Below are positions 1 to 10,867 of a DNA stretch of 64,000 nucleotides, piece after piece. Origin of the DNA: Cystobasidium ongulense (Eukaryota; Basidiomycota; Cystobasidiomycetes; Cystobasidiales; Cystobasidiaceae). A program made the position numbers and the translations under genes. Positions within the stretch are counted from its first letter, which is position 1. Every line of letters begins with the position of its first letter. The notes beneath the pieces were generated by a model. That model was not told where the DNA came from. It did no database searches and worked only from the letters and a program-made list of their open reading frames with translations. The stretch is taken from NCBI GenBank assembly GCA_022835595.1, contig BQUP01000008.1, forward strand, positions 372,001 to 436,000, read 5' to 3'.

Positions 1-695
1 TCGAAGCACTTGTGTGGAAGGTCAAGCTCTGAGCTGCTTGAGGTAGGGCGGACATCTCCCACGGTGCCCGCAAAGTGCCTGTCGAAAGAGAACCCGGTGA
101 CGGATCCAGAGCTGTAGTACTCTTAGACGAAGATGCGACGGGCGGTGGATGGTATGCAACTTGATTTGTTGCCTGTCTCGGCGAAGTTGTCGAGCCATTT
201 GAGCCGTGATTGAACGGCAGCAAGCTTTGCGGGGATACCGTAGTATTGCCATGGTACGGTAAATTCGGGTTCGGAGCTCCTGCGACTGTCAGTTAGCTTG
301 GTCTTTGGTCAATTGAACTGAAGGAAATTCACCTTGATTAGCATTGATAAGTTTGGAAACGCAGTCCTCTAATGCCTTGATTCGCTCGAAAACTGATGTT
401 TGGGAGCCCGTTTCGTCGAAGGTGCATTCATCAGCTACTTCCAGCCTGACGCAACGTTCACATGGGATAGCTCCAGAGCATTTTGTCTTTTTCTTGCGAC
501 ATCTACGGTACATAATAGTAACTCCGGTCAGCCGAAGGGGCGCTTGGAAGATTGTCTAAGGATGCGGACAACTGCCCACCTGATACACGCAGCTTGACCG
601 CGAGTCCAATTCTTGCGAGCTCGCTTTGAGGTTCTAGAGCCTTCACCACTTCCATCGTTGTCCTGTTCGTCCACAGAGGTGTGATCTGTCTGCAT
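1..695 (-). CDS. Zn2Cys6 fungal transcription factor, N-terminal part (cut by left edge)
   Basis: This is the N-terminal part of a fungal binuclear-zinc-cluster transcription regulator, expected in the nucleus. Exons read 695-580, 502-333 and 279 to beyond the left edge; phases agree at both introns. Splicing exon 1 to exon 2 creates a complete cluster, CIRCRKKKTKC then SGAIPCERC and a last Cys eight residues on, that is C-x2-C-x6-C-x5-C-x2-C-x8-C at about residues 37-63. A short heptad-like stretch follows (FERIKALEDCVSKL), as in the linker/dimerisation part of this family, then a Ser/Thr/Pro-rich segment. The ATG at 695 is preceded by an in-frame stop. About 188 residues are visible; the middle homology domain would lie outside the window, so the target pathway cannot be inferred. 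It is divergent from the SNARE gene at 1000. Confidence 0.88.
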
Positions 696-999
696 TATTA
701 CGGTTGTTGCGGGTTATGCCATCGGCAGGAAATCCGGCTCGACGGACAGAGAGCTCCAGCTTGCCAATGAGCTGTCCAAGTCAGGTCATAGTCTTCTTAG
801 ATGCAGACAGTGAAAGTTGGAGGGCATAGCTGCTGGTAACAAGTCTACAACAAGATTTGTGGAAGCATCAATCCACACGGGCGTGATCGAGAGCTGGACG
901 TGCGTACTCAGGCGCAGTTGGCTGGCGCTTGAGGGAGTAGCAACTTGATATAACAGCGTAGGTTCAAATAGTGTTCTGCTGATCATATTGGTTGCCAGT
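696..999. promoter_or_regulatory. Divergent intergenic region
   Basis: About 300 bases between the divergently oriented Zn2Cys6 gene and the SNARE gene. It presumably holds both promoters. I saw no gene and no clear core promoter element in it; the short open frames here are not supported. Confidence 0.5.
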
Positions 1000-2139
1000 A
1001 TGGCACGCACCGGCAACCTCTCGCTGGTCTCGCCAGCCAGAGCCTCTCACTTGGCGACAACAACCTTGACATCCATCCTGGAGGTGAGGCGGCTTGCATA
1101 ACCTCATACGGCCAGCATATATGTTGGCAGCTACTGACAGTGCTTTATAGCTCACACGCTTGAATCAAGGTGGTCAATCATTACCATCCAATCTCACCTC
1201 CAAGGTGAACAAGAACCTATCTACCCTTCAAACTGCCATTCATGGATTAGAGGCCGAGCAGCGCAAGCTCGAAAGCTCCAGGAACAAGCTATTATCTGAT
1301 TCGGAACTCAAGAATCGTGAAGACGTGCTTATCGGACTACAGAAGCAGTATGGGCGTCTATCGGCGCTGTGTGAGGGTCTAGGCATGCAAGTCGAGCCGC
1401 TGCATTCCAATGACAGAGTAGAAGAGGCTGCCCGAGAAGAATTGCTCATTGATACGTAAGGCAACACTAATTTCAAAACCACAATTATACCTTTCTAATA
1501 TGTTCACTTCTTCCAGCGGTTCAAGCGATGATGTACCGCTCGCCGACATTCCGAAACATAGCCAAGTCGATAGGACCAGACGGCAAGGCACAGAATCTGG
1601 AACACAAAGTCCTATACCAGAGATTCGCATACATAGCAGTATGGACGAACCATACCAAGATGATCCGGAGACTGCTCGAATGGATGAAGACGAAATGAGG
1701 CGAGCGAACCAGGATGTGGTGCAAATGCAAAGAAGAATGATGGATGGTGAGTGCTCCATTCCTGTAGATTCCCATTACTTCATAATCACTAATGCTTGAG
1801 TTTGACTACGCACAGACCAAGACGACCAACTTGATGCGTTGGCAAAGGCTATTGCTCGTCAAAGAGACCTTTCTCTGAACATTTCGTCTGAGCTTGAACT
1901 TCACGAAGATCTCATCGATGAGACAGACCGAGCACTGGATTAGTACGTCCTCGAAATCCTAATGAACGCTAATTCCACCCGCTAACACACTCTCATTCTG
2001 CAGCACTGCGAGCAGGCTTGGGCGAGCTAGTAGAAGTCTAGACACGGTGCGAAGGAAAACGCGCGAAAACTCGAGCCTAGCTCTCATTGGAGCAATTATC
2101 GTCGTTCTAACTATACTAGTGCTTGTGATCAAGCTGTAG
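1000..2139 (+). CDS. SYN8: Qc-SNARE, syntaxin-8 (Syn8) type
   Basis: Membrane-fusion SNARE of endosomal or vacuolar traffic. Exons 1000-1083, 1151-1455, 1517-1746, 1816-1942 and 2004-2139 give 293 residues. The N-terminal part (TLTSILELTRLNQ...) resembles the N-terminal helices of fungal Syn8/Tlg1-like proteins. The SNARE helix spans about residues 208-265 (QDDQLDALAKAIARQRDLS onward) and ends in a C-terminal membrane anchor of about 22 hydrophobic residues (ALIGAIIVVLTILVLVIKL), as expected for a tail-anchored Qc-SNARE. Compared with human STX8 the zero-layer Gln falls on His236 (codon 1902-1904). The first exon is short and coding; the ATG at 1000 was chosen because the exon joins in phase and continues the N-terminal homology. 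Family call is firm; the Syn8 rather than Tlg1 assignment is by resemblance. Confidence 0.85.
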
Positions 2140-2550
2140 ACGCGCATAATTTGACGCATAAACAGAAGGTGCCGAAAGTGTTGTGGATTCGAAAAAGCTC
2201 TCGGACGGGTAAGGGATTTTGGCGACGAGAGTCACGAGGACATGTAGCATAGTCTGGCATACGTATTCTTTCATGTTGACAAACACCAATGATTGCATGA
2301 CATCGGAAGAGAATTGCAGAGCGGACGTCGGCTGAAGGGACCCACTTTCGCCACTTAGACGGTGTCTCTCTTGTTTTCGCTCGGACTGTTCGGGACCTGT
2401 CTCCTGCATCTCTTTGCTACAAGCGGCGAGCAGACCGGTCACATCGCTCTGGCTCCACGCATGCATCAGCTGAGCTGAGTTCTGCTGTTGTCTGCATGTC
2501 TGCATGAGTGGCATGCACGCCCGAAGGCCACCTTCTGAATTGCCGGCAGA
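2140..2550. other. Intergenic region
   Basis: Between the SNARE stop and the F-box-like gene. It should hold the SNARE 3' UTR and the promoter of the next gene. Open frames on the minus strand here have no recognisable product and I see nothing else. Confidence 0.4.
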
Positions 2551-3758
2551 ATGGCTCGGAATCTACTGTCAACGCTCCCAACCGAGGTCCTTGGTCAAAT
2601 CCTCCAATGGCACTTTCAATATGCAATGGAAAGCGATGGTGCTCAGTCCTAGCGAGATCGAGCGCTCGTTCTGTCCGTCTCTCGAACCTTTCACAACATT
2701 GGAAGACCTTTACTATGCGAAAACGTACTGCTCTCTAGCATACAAGGCTTTAATTCGTTTTTCATGTGCGATGAAGAGGTTATTGATGATGCAGACGATT
2801 CCGACTCGCCAGTGAAAGTGAAGAAGGGCCCTCTCATTCCGTGGCGAAACCTCCCTGAAGCTGTTAGAAGACGCAAAGACGACTGGACGAACGTAAGCGA
2901 GATAGGCAGTTCTTCCGTGTTCAATACTGATGGCAGTACGCTTGATAGGTTGAGCGGCTGACAATTGACCTGAATTTCACTGGCGGAAGCGAGTCCGCGA
3001 TGGATTTCCCGTTGCTTCACCTAGTCTTACCTTCTCTGTTCGATTCATTCGGCAATCCTGTTACGCTACAAGATGATGATGGTATTCCAACCCTGCCCGA
3101 CCTCAAGCATCTCAGCGAGAGAACAAGCACTCCCGTCGAAACATACAATGTCTACAGCGCCCAAACAAATTTCAGATTCTCTTTCTATGGAACCTTCTCA
3201 CCACAAGTATTTAGTGTCCCTCTATTTCCCGGCGACGAAGCGCGATGGATACAAGAACCAGCTCAACGTTTCCCTGCTACTCTTCTACTCAACACCACGA
3301 AATTGATAATCCGCGGATTTGACGACTTACGCACCCTCTTCCCGCTCGTGCTGATTGAGGCTGGCTCACCAAGGCGTCTCGTACAATATACAGACCCTCC
3401 AGTCGGACTTTATCAGATAATAACTGGTCAAGTCAGCCGACAAGTCAAAGAAATTTATCTCGTCAACGAACCTTTCACCGAGTACATCTATCCTAATGAC
3501 CTGATCCCGAACATGATAGCGGCTGTCGAACAGGCAGTAAAACAATTTCCGAATTTACAAAGTCTACATTTGCCGGATCCTCGCCTACTGCAACAGGACC
3601 CAATGCGCGATGACCCGATTGTACTAGCATACAACACAGCTCTATATGAGCTGTCTCAGCATGCTCAAGCTGGTATTCGGGGCTTGACCTTTGTGCAGGA
3701 TCAGGACTTTGGATTTGAAACAGATCTTTGCAGTCTTAGTTCATTCGATCTTGATTAG
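2551..3758 (+). CDS. F-box-like protein gene with an in-frame stop codon
   Basis: The N-terminus reads as an F-box (LLSTLPTEVLGQILQW, then VLSVSRTFHNIGRPLL), the motif that binds Skp1 in SCF ubiquitin ligases; the rest resembles the leucine-rich substrate-binding part of basidiomycete F-box proteins (VERLTIDLNF, FPNLQSLHLPDP). Exon 1 is 2551-2892, the intron 2893-2948 (GTAAGC...TAG), exon 2 2949-3758; the join is in phase and restores continuous homology. However, codon 34 (2650-2652) is TAG, inside the F-box, while the frame on both sides is clearly coding. No intron of credible length removes it without deleting the F-box core: a 66-nt GT-AG option (2587-2652) is in frame but would remove that core. 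It may be a recently inactivated gene, a sequencing error, or a case of readthrough. Without the stop the product would be about 383 residues. Substrate unknown. Confidence 0.65.
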
Positions 3759-4250
3759 CTGCTTAGATTCTGAGGATAAATGTGCAATGGTCAGACCTGT
3801 GTAATGCAGTAAGCATGCACAGAGGGGTGCATCTCGAAAAAGGTATGGAACGCGTGCACCATTCCGCGGTGGCGACGAGGTACGGTATGTGCAAAGACCA
3901 AACAGACCTCCTTTGGCCAAGTATTGTCGAGATGATGTAGAGCGGTTTGCTTTTGCTTCAACCAGCTGCTCTTTCCACGAGTGCTCGTTTTTGCTTCCGA
4001 CTGCTGCTGCTCTATCATGGCCTGAAGACTCAGCTCGAGATAACGAACGTCGACTGGCGCACGGCCAGGCGACGACTCGAGAAGACTTCCGCCAGCGCCA
4101 TTGGAAACGCAAGCACTCTGGCACCCAGCAGCAACCTGCAATACTGCTGGATACAGCACTTGGTCTACACAGACTCTGCCGGCTTGTCTAAACAACAGTG
4201 CTTGATGACGCGACGGCGCCCGAGTACACTTCTTCACATTTACGGTTTTC

Positions 4251-4270
4251 GTATACCGTACGGCGTATAC
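4251..4270. repeat. Nested palindrome in the gap upstream of the TEA gene
   Basis: Two copies of the self-palindromic hexamer GTATAC (4251-4256 and 4265-4270) flank the palindrome CCGTACGG (4256-4263). The central element contains CCG and CGG half sites of the kind bound by Zn2Cys6 proteins. What is seen is the symmetry; any binding role is inference. Confidence 0.5.
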
Positions 4271-4840
4271 TACTCTCTGTTCGGCACTGATGACCGTTCA
4301 TTCACACTCACGATCCAGAACAGCAGTCAAGCCATCTCGCATCCGTCAAAAGCAAGATTCCTGGTATCGTTGAAGCACATTATTCAAGATGTTGATGTGG
4401 TCGCGACGCGTTCTGGAAACTTTCACGCATTTATCATTGATTAATTGCTGGATCTCCGGGTCTTGAACTTACATCCTAACTTCTCTGGAGATGTTATCGT
4501 GACCCGCGTCCAGGGCCGTCATCAATATTGTGGCATGCACTGTCGAGCGCGTCTTTGCTTGCTGCTCGATCGCGCGCCAGAACTTTGCTGCTGTGAACTG
4601 GGGCATGCGCGACGTCGCTGACTGGCTGACGATGCGGTAAATAGCCTTGGTGCTAATTGCCCGTCACTCTGCGCTGGCTAACCAGACGCGACTTTGTGTG
4701 CTTCCCGGACTGAGAGACGGCAGCCTACATCGTGATCTTGCGGGCTTACCGGCAGAGGGCTAGCTGTAGTAGTACGCGTGCTGCCCATCATCTTTCCTGC
4801 CCGCGAGGCTCTTCATCCTTTCTCTCCTTCTTCTCCATCC

Positions 4841-4873
4841 ATGCACCTCGCAGAACTTCTACTTCTTGTCTAA
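4841..4873 (+). promoter_or_regulatory. Candidate upstream ORF in the TEA gene leader
   Basis: ATG followed by nine codons and TAA, coding MHLAELLLLV, 202 nt before the TEA start codon and within the pyrimidine-rich stretch. If transcription starts upstream of 4841 it would be translated first and lower expression of the main frame. Leader boundaries are not known, so this is a candidate only. Confidence 0.35.
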
Positions 4874-5075
4874 GTACACTACACGATCTTAGCTTCCTCC
4901 ACTTTCCTTTTCTTGTCGGTAGCGATCATCAATCAAAAAGTCCTGTGCTTTTTTCCACGAACAGCGAAACAGCTGCAAGAATCGCGTGCACAGAGCCTCA
5001 CCCCGACAGTTAGCTCTGTGAGGCATTCAACGATAGCATCTCAGTAACAGTCGTACCACCAAACATTCCACCACA

Positions 5076-7059
5076 ATGGCAACCATGGCTCAACCTGCAC
5101 ACTTCGCCCATATCCTCGCGTCCTCGCCCTTCAACGAGGGCAAGCCGCACGATGCAACCTCATCACCCATTGACTCGCCGCCTTCAGATGTGCCCCGCTA
5201 CTTTGTAGACAGCGAGTATGAAGATCGCAAGTACAGCTACTCTTCACCTCCTTCCAGTGTCCCCTCGTCTGGCAACAGCTCCTTCAGTCAACATGGCTTC
5301 CAGCCTTTCCCAGAGTACTGCCCGGACCCCAGCTACGGATATAGCTCATCACCGTTGGCGCACACGGTCCAGCAAAGTTACCACCTCCCACCACCACCAC
5401 CTCCTGCCATGCACCACCTTCCTCCTACATATCGCGAGTACACGATGCACATGCCTCAGACAGCACCTCGCGCTGCTATGATACCCGGCCTGGCGATCAA
5501 TCACCCAGCACCGGAAATTCACCCTGATCTCTTGGACAGACCTGAACCAAAGCGCAGGAAGACTTGCCCAGACATATACACAACTACATCATCTCCAACC
5601 AAGTCGTCAATTGCAAAGGGCAAACGTGGGGCAGGCAAAGATGGTGAAGATGTTTGGCCCACTGAGGTCGAAGTAGCCTTCTTCGAATGTGAGTGACCAG
5701 AAGACGCGTCGCGATCGAAACTACCCCTTGACTAATTGCCGCTATTGATATCCTCAAATCCTACAGCTATCCGACTCGTGCCCAAGCTTGGCAGAAAGAA
5801 GATCGTAGTTAACGGAAAGCCCTGCGGTCGTAATGAACTTATCGGTGATTACATAAGACGCAAGACTGGTTCGATACGCTCGCGTAAACAGGTCTCCAGC
5901 CATATTCAAGTCTTGAAGAACATCAGGCGCGGTGATATCGAATGTGAGTGGACTGAGTGGACATGTCAGCATAACACAATGTGCTAGTGCTCATATCTTC
6001 TGTTCTACAGTCACCGAGTTGGTTGCTGAGCCAAAGGCCGGCGAGGCAGAAGAGGATTTCACACCCGAAGCGCACAGGCTGTTTTTCCTCCCACAGGAAT
6101 TCGCACATATACAACCAGAGCCAGCTGCTGCACCTCCACCACCCGCGCCAAACTTTGGCGGGCTTTCGGCACCAGGCTTCCGCGATGGTCTGTTGTCTCC
6201 TTACTGCGGCGGATCCTTCTTCTCACAAACCTCTTCATCGGGACCATCTTCTCCCGCTCTCTCCGCATCATCTGGACGTTCAGTCTCACCATACGGAAAC
6301 ATGGCACGTACACCTTCGACCGAATCCTTGCCTCAACAAGTGTACCACATGAAACTAGCTTCGCCGATGGAAGGCTCATATCCTCAGACTAGCCAGGGCG
6401 AGCACGTGATTTATCAGCACGAGCCTGTGGCTCATAACCCTGCACATCACGGCTACGCTGTTCCATCTCTCCCACCTCCACCACAAATCACATCCATCAA
6501 CGTCGACGCTACGCCCAAAGCTTCACCTAGCAAGTTAGGACACCGACGCGTTGCTTCCAGGGGTCTCAGCTTGCACATTCCACCCAACAATTTCGGCCAA
6601 GAGCAGCAGTACGACAGGCTGGCCCCTAGTCCCGCTGCCCAAGACGGACGATTGGGAGCATCTGCAATGCAATTAATGCCATCTCAGAGCAATCCATCCA
6701 CACCTTGGCCTCAGATGCTACATACACCTACATGTCCACCTCCTGCGCCTTCTATGCTTCCTAGCCCTACGCAAAAGCACCGTTTGACAGCGATCTGGGC
6801 GAACACTTCGGAGGACTGGAACAAAGCCTCTCCCGCTCTAGAGAAGTCGTTCGATTACGAAAGGGAGCTCTCTGCAGCGGTCCTCTCTTCCCAGAATATG
6901 CAAAAGGCAGCCGCTCGAAGCTCGCAACCTCTCAAGCGCTCTTTCACCGATGTTCCACTCTCAAACACAGACTATCGCTCTGCGGAATATGGCTCCGGTG
7001 AAGTAAAACAAGAGGAAGACAAGTTCTTCACTTCGCTCCTCGGCTCCAGGGAATATTGA
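5076..7059 (+). CDS. TEA/ATTS-domain transcription factor (AbaA/Tec1/TEAD family)
   Basis: Nuclear DNA-binding regulator; family members control development, conidiation or filamentation in fungi (AbaA, Tec1). Exons 5076-5688, 5767-5943 and 6011-7059 give 612 residues. The TEA domain lies at about 193-263: DVWPTEVEVAFFESIRLVP, GRKKIVVNGKPCGRNELI, then the basic recognition segment RRKTGSIRSRKQVSSHIQVLK, which is intact. It is split by two introns, both in phase 1. Before it lie Ser/Pro/Tyr-rich sequence with a proline run and a basic PKRRK element that may act as a nuclear signal. After it is a long Pro/Ser-rich tail ending TDYRSAEYGSGEVKQEEDKFFTSLLG. The start ATGGCAACCATGG is in good context and another Met follows at codon 4. 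The leader carries a candidate uORF and the 3' region a PUF-type site. Confidence 0.95.
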
Positions 7060-7492
7060 TTTTTTGGTCTTGAGAGTTTGATTATAGTGCAGCATAGGTG
7101 GAAATGAGAAACGATAAAAGAAACTTCATGATGCACATGTGTTACATTCTGTATATACCTACATATATCTTTCTATAGCTTTTTCTGTGTTCAGTAGCAG
7201 TCCTAAGCAGTTTGCGGGTTGTCGTGTGGATCACCTTTCAGTCGGGCTGTGCCCTCTTGTACGCACTAGTAATCACAATTTAGATAATTCTGAAATTACG
7301 AATGCATTTCTTTGCATTTCCTGCACTTCCTCTTTACTTTAATTCTCAGAACAAGCATGTGAAAGCAGCACTCCTAACATCATGAATTCGAGGTGAGAAT
7401 TGGTGGCAAAGTCTTCGGGTCGGGCCGATCAGCTTTGTTCTTCAGATGCTTTGCTTAACTCCGACCTACTCTCTTCCTATACGCTGGTGTGA
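7060..7492. other. Intergenic region between TEA gene and ZNHIT2-like gene
   Basis: Holds the TEA gene 3' UTR, with AT-rich sequence and a TGTATATA motif at 7150-7157, and presumably the promoter of the HIT zinc-finger gene. No further gene seen. Confidence 0.45.
7150..7157 (+). promoter_or_regulatory. PUF/Pumilio-type site in the TEA gene 3' UTR
   Basis: TGTATATA fits UGUANAUA, the core recognised by PUF-family RNA-binding proteins, and lies about 90 nt after the TEA stop codon. An 8-mer can occur by chance, and the UTR end is not mapped. Confidence 0.3.
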
Positions 7493-8973
7493 ATGGTCTT
7501 GTTGGAGGTATCTGACGGCGGGAGCTCTTCTGGACAGCCATTATGTCAAATGTATGTCCCATCTGCTTGTCGCGCAGAATACAGCTTGCTGAAGTGGTAC
7601 CTCCTCGTTTTGCAGATGTCGTAAAGATGCTGCTAAATACACATGTCCTTCGTGTAATCTGCGATACTGTTCTATAGACTGCTTCAGAAGCGAGGTATGT
7701 GGACGCCAATGTGAAGTTTGTCGTGGGGAGCTTATGTTGTTTTTTTCAGAATCACGTCAATTGCTCTGAAGCATTCTATAAGAACAGTATAGTGAACGAT
7801 GTACGGGACCGCGAAGATGTGGATCCAGCCGAGAAGGTGAAAATGCTGGATATGCTAAAGAGAATACAAGAGATGGGTGAAGACGACCTCGATGATTCGG
7901 ATGATGATGCCGAGCATGATACACTGGCTACACTCGCTGGCCTAGATCTCGGTAGGCTAAACCTCGCTGGTCATGACAGTCTACTGCTAATGCAGTACCT
8001 TTCCGATAGATGACATGCCGCCGGAAGAGATCTTGAAGCACCTCAGTCCTGAGCAACGCCGCGAGTTTGAAGAGATGTTAGCGGATCCTACGAAAGCTGC
8101 CGGTCTCCTTGATCTGGAGAATGATAGCGAAGCATGCTGGTGGTTGCAGGATGACGATTCTCTTGAACAAGAAACGTCGAAAGACTTTATTCAGAAACGC
8201 ATACCAGCTTCCTTGCCCAGAGCAAAGCTTCCGAAATCAGCTGCTACTGCCACAGCTCTGCGATACAATCTGATTGCGATACTGTAGGTTGCGCTTGCAT
8301 ATATACATGACACTCCAGCTTATTCGTCATCACAGTGCCGCATATGCCCTCGCAATACGGGTGCATGGCTCGGATGGACAAGCTACAGACAAGCAAGAAA
8401 TGTTCCTCTTGCTGCTACCCTTCATAAGTCAAAAGTCGACCCTAGTTTTGAAAACTCTCGGCGAATCAATAGATTACGTCCTGGGTAATACACCAGAAGG
8501 CTTGGTAAGTCTTGTATATATGCTGTGTAGTACAATGCTGATGAATACGTTATACAATGAAGATTACGAATAGACGCAAACTTCTACTACTTCTCTTGAC
8601 CGATATAACAGCGTTGCTTCACAATCCCAAGATCCGCGCACTTGAGGAAGACGGCAACGAGAAAGACAAAGCATATCTAGCTCTCTCGGACTACCATGCT
8701 ATCCTTTCGGTCCAGGATAATGCAACACGGCGAGCAGCTTGCAAGCTAGCAGCTCAGAAGATCCTCTACTACGCTTCGAATCTGGGTAATTTTGAACGCG
8801 AGCTTTTGGAGAGTGATACTCTAAAGCGAAAGCAATACATGGAAGCAGAAGAAGCGGAGCTGTCACAATTTGAGAAGGACGCGGTCGATCGAAAGAATAT
8901 TGGCACCGAACGCCTTCTGTCGACCCAAGAAGCGCGGACCGATCGGCCCAAAATCGAAGAGCTTGATGACTAG
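7493..8973 (+). CDS. HIT-type zinc-finger protein, ZNHIT2-like
   Basis: Probable homologue of ZNHIT2, a factor that in animals works with the R2TP/RUVBL complex in assembly of the U5 snRNP. Exons 7493-7551, 7616-7694, 7750-7951, 8010-8283, 8336-8504 and 8563-8973 give 397 residues with all phases matching. Splicing of exons 1-3 builds the full zf-HIT motif: PLCQICRKDAAKYTCPSC, RYCSIDCF, then ENHVNC, with ligands C18, C21, C30, C33, C38, C42, H48 and C51. The family-typical CSEAFYKNSI follows directly. An acidic stretch (EDDLDDSDDDAEHD) and a helical C-terminal part follow; the end (DRPKIEELDD) is acidic. The first exon's ATG was chosen because it supplies the first CxxC in phase. It converges on the Smr gene with only 38 bases between stop codons. 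Confidence 0.85.
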
Positions 8974-9011
8974 TGTTTTCGAGTATGTCTCGACTTTTTG
9001 GTCGTCGGTAT

Positions 9012-10867
9012 CTACCATCCAGACGTCTTGCGTCGGCCTTGCAAGCCTGTCACGATCACGGAACCACGATTGAAGCGATCTCCTTCGTATTTCCAGTCAT
9101 AGCCTTCCCTCTCTAGAAGCTTTCGCACGACTGGCAAAAGAACAGGTGCTTGACCTGCAGAATGCTTTCCGGCGCCTGTGACGATAGTCAAGCTGGCTGG
9201 AGCGGAGGGATCTGTAAGCGGCGTAATTAGCATCCGGAAAGAGAGGTCAGTAATGTAAACGTTACTTACTATGCCACCAGGAGTTCAAGGTTTCATTTGT
9301 TACGGTTAGGGCTTGACTAGCAGTCAGACCGTGTAAATCAATTGCCTGAGCAGATCTAGCAATTTTTCTCCTTTCTTCCACCGTCTCTCTAGCAGCTTTC
9401 AACTCCCATTGTCTCGCTTCTCTATCTAATTGTCTAGCATGATCAGCCCAATAAGCTGCAACTCCAGAATTTCCCAACGCTGATTTCCCTCGCCATGTTC
9501 TTGCTGCTGACCTATAGGCATCGTCTCGGCGGCTTCGGATAGTGTTAGCTATAAGAAGACATTCTTGAGCTGTCGGTGCACGGTCGGAGCGTGTTCTATG
9601 GAGAGCTGGGCTCGACGGCATTTGCAGCGCCAGCTGTTGGGCAGCAGGCGCTGCTGCTAAGGCTGTAGGTTTTTGTCTATATGGTTTGGCTTGTAGCAAA
9701 AGACCGTGAGCTAAGGGAGTACCGTCACGCGCGTGTATATCCTCCAGCACTTTATAAAGCTCTACGGTTTTAGGTATATCACCTTCTGTAGCGTATAAAC
9801 ACCGTCGTAACGGCTCAAGTGGGCTATTTGGAAATAACTCTCGTATCCGAGTTAACTTCTGCTCTTCTTCGGGAATCGCTTCATGATATGCTTCGGCTTG
9901 ATCCAAGATCTTCGAGACTGCCAAGGGAAGGGAGTTATTGTTGGAGTAAAATAAGGAGGAGAGCGTACCAGGAGGTACAGAGAGTAGTTGCGAGAGGTAT
10001 AAGATAGTCGAGTCTGTTTTGATCCACACGTTGCTTTTCTCTGGCTCGCTAGCTGAGGGAGTTGCTTGTTCTCGATGATGCAGACCTCGCGGAGTCGACG
10101 TAAGAGAGATGGTCTGCTTGCCAGGCTTGCGGCGCTATAGTCGGGAAAGGCATTAGCCTAATATGGAGAAGAAGGTTCTACGTATCAACATACACGTCGG
10201 GCTTTGTCGGTTTTCCCATTTGCCCCATTAGCTTCCTCCTCTTGCAAGGCGAGTAGGTAGTCCTCTTCTTCGCGTATCAAGAAGTCTTCCGTGAGTAACG
10301 TCTCTATGGTGGCCTAATTAGTTTGAGAAGGTGAGCATGCATATAAAACCTGAAAGCCGAAATGTGAGATTGACTGACTTGAATATCGTCCTCTGCATCG
10401 CTGTACGCCACCTGCAGTTCAATACGTTCACGCTTAGGAAACAAGTTCTTCAAGAATGAGATAGGATCCAAGCTGGCGTTGTTCATGCTATCGTTTTCGG
10501 TATAGATAAGGTTCAAGTCTTTATGAGCAGCATCATCGTCCAATTGCGAATCTTCAGTTGACCATTCTTGAAATGCGCGTTCAACAGCTTCATCGTCGGT
10601 CGTTGTCAAAGTGGATGCACTTTCAGTCGTAGCTGTATCTTCGGACATCACTTCATCTTGAGCTGAAGGTACATCAGGTGGGTTGTACGATTCTGCGCTT
10701 GTTGCATCTGCTAATGCTTGCAATGTCGCTCTTGCATCCGCTTCATGCTGATCTCTATCACCACCACCAGCACTATCCGCATCTGCCGCTATGGCCAGCA
10801 CGAGCGCACTGTCAAGCCTGGGGGAGAATTCATCCAGCAGCCGCTCAGACAGCGTTGAATGGCCCAT
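9012..10867 (-). CDS. CUE, DUF1771 and Smr domain protein, Cue2-like
   Basis: Exons 10867-10379, 10313-10194, 10134-9270 and 9211-9012 give 557 residues. A CUE-like ubiquitin-binding helix bundle lies at about 134-170 (DPISFLKNLFPKRERIELQVAY), with further CUE-like segments around ILYLSQLLSVPPGTLSSLFY and LTRIRELFPNSPLEPLRRCLY. A DUF1771-type helix follows (AAYWADHARQLDREARQW). The C-terminal Smr nuclease domain carries both key motifs, DLHGLTASQA and TGAGKHSAG, and ends VIVTGLQG. Yeast Cue2, with the same CUE plus Smr layout, cuts mRNA at collided ribosomes in no-go decay; N4BP2 is the animal counterpart. That role is inferred from architecture. The acidic Ser/Thr-rich N-terminal 130 residues look disordered. 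Start at 10867: the frame upstream has only a TTG before a stop. Confidence 0.82.

Larger units (their letters stand above)
3759..5075. other. 1.3 kb gap with the TEA gene leader
   Basis: No gene is convincing here. Both strands carry open frames over 3790-4440 (up to 165 codons), but they lack a family match, and the longest minus-strand frame (3791-4237) begins with GTG. Around 4780-4930 the plus strand becomes pyrimidine-rich, as in fungal 5' leaders, which fits the TEA gene transcript starting in this part. A nested palindrome at 4251-4270 is listed separately. Confidence 0.5.

Noticed and set aside
2641-2654. 14-nt GT-AG segment that would skip the TAG in the F-box gene
   Set aside because: Far below any credible intron length and it would shift the frame.
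3791-4237. 148-codon minus-strand frame in the 3.8-5.1 kb gap
   Set aside because: It begins with GTG, has no recognisable domain, and overlaps plus-strand frames of similar quality; no consistent spliced model emerged.
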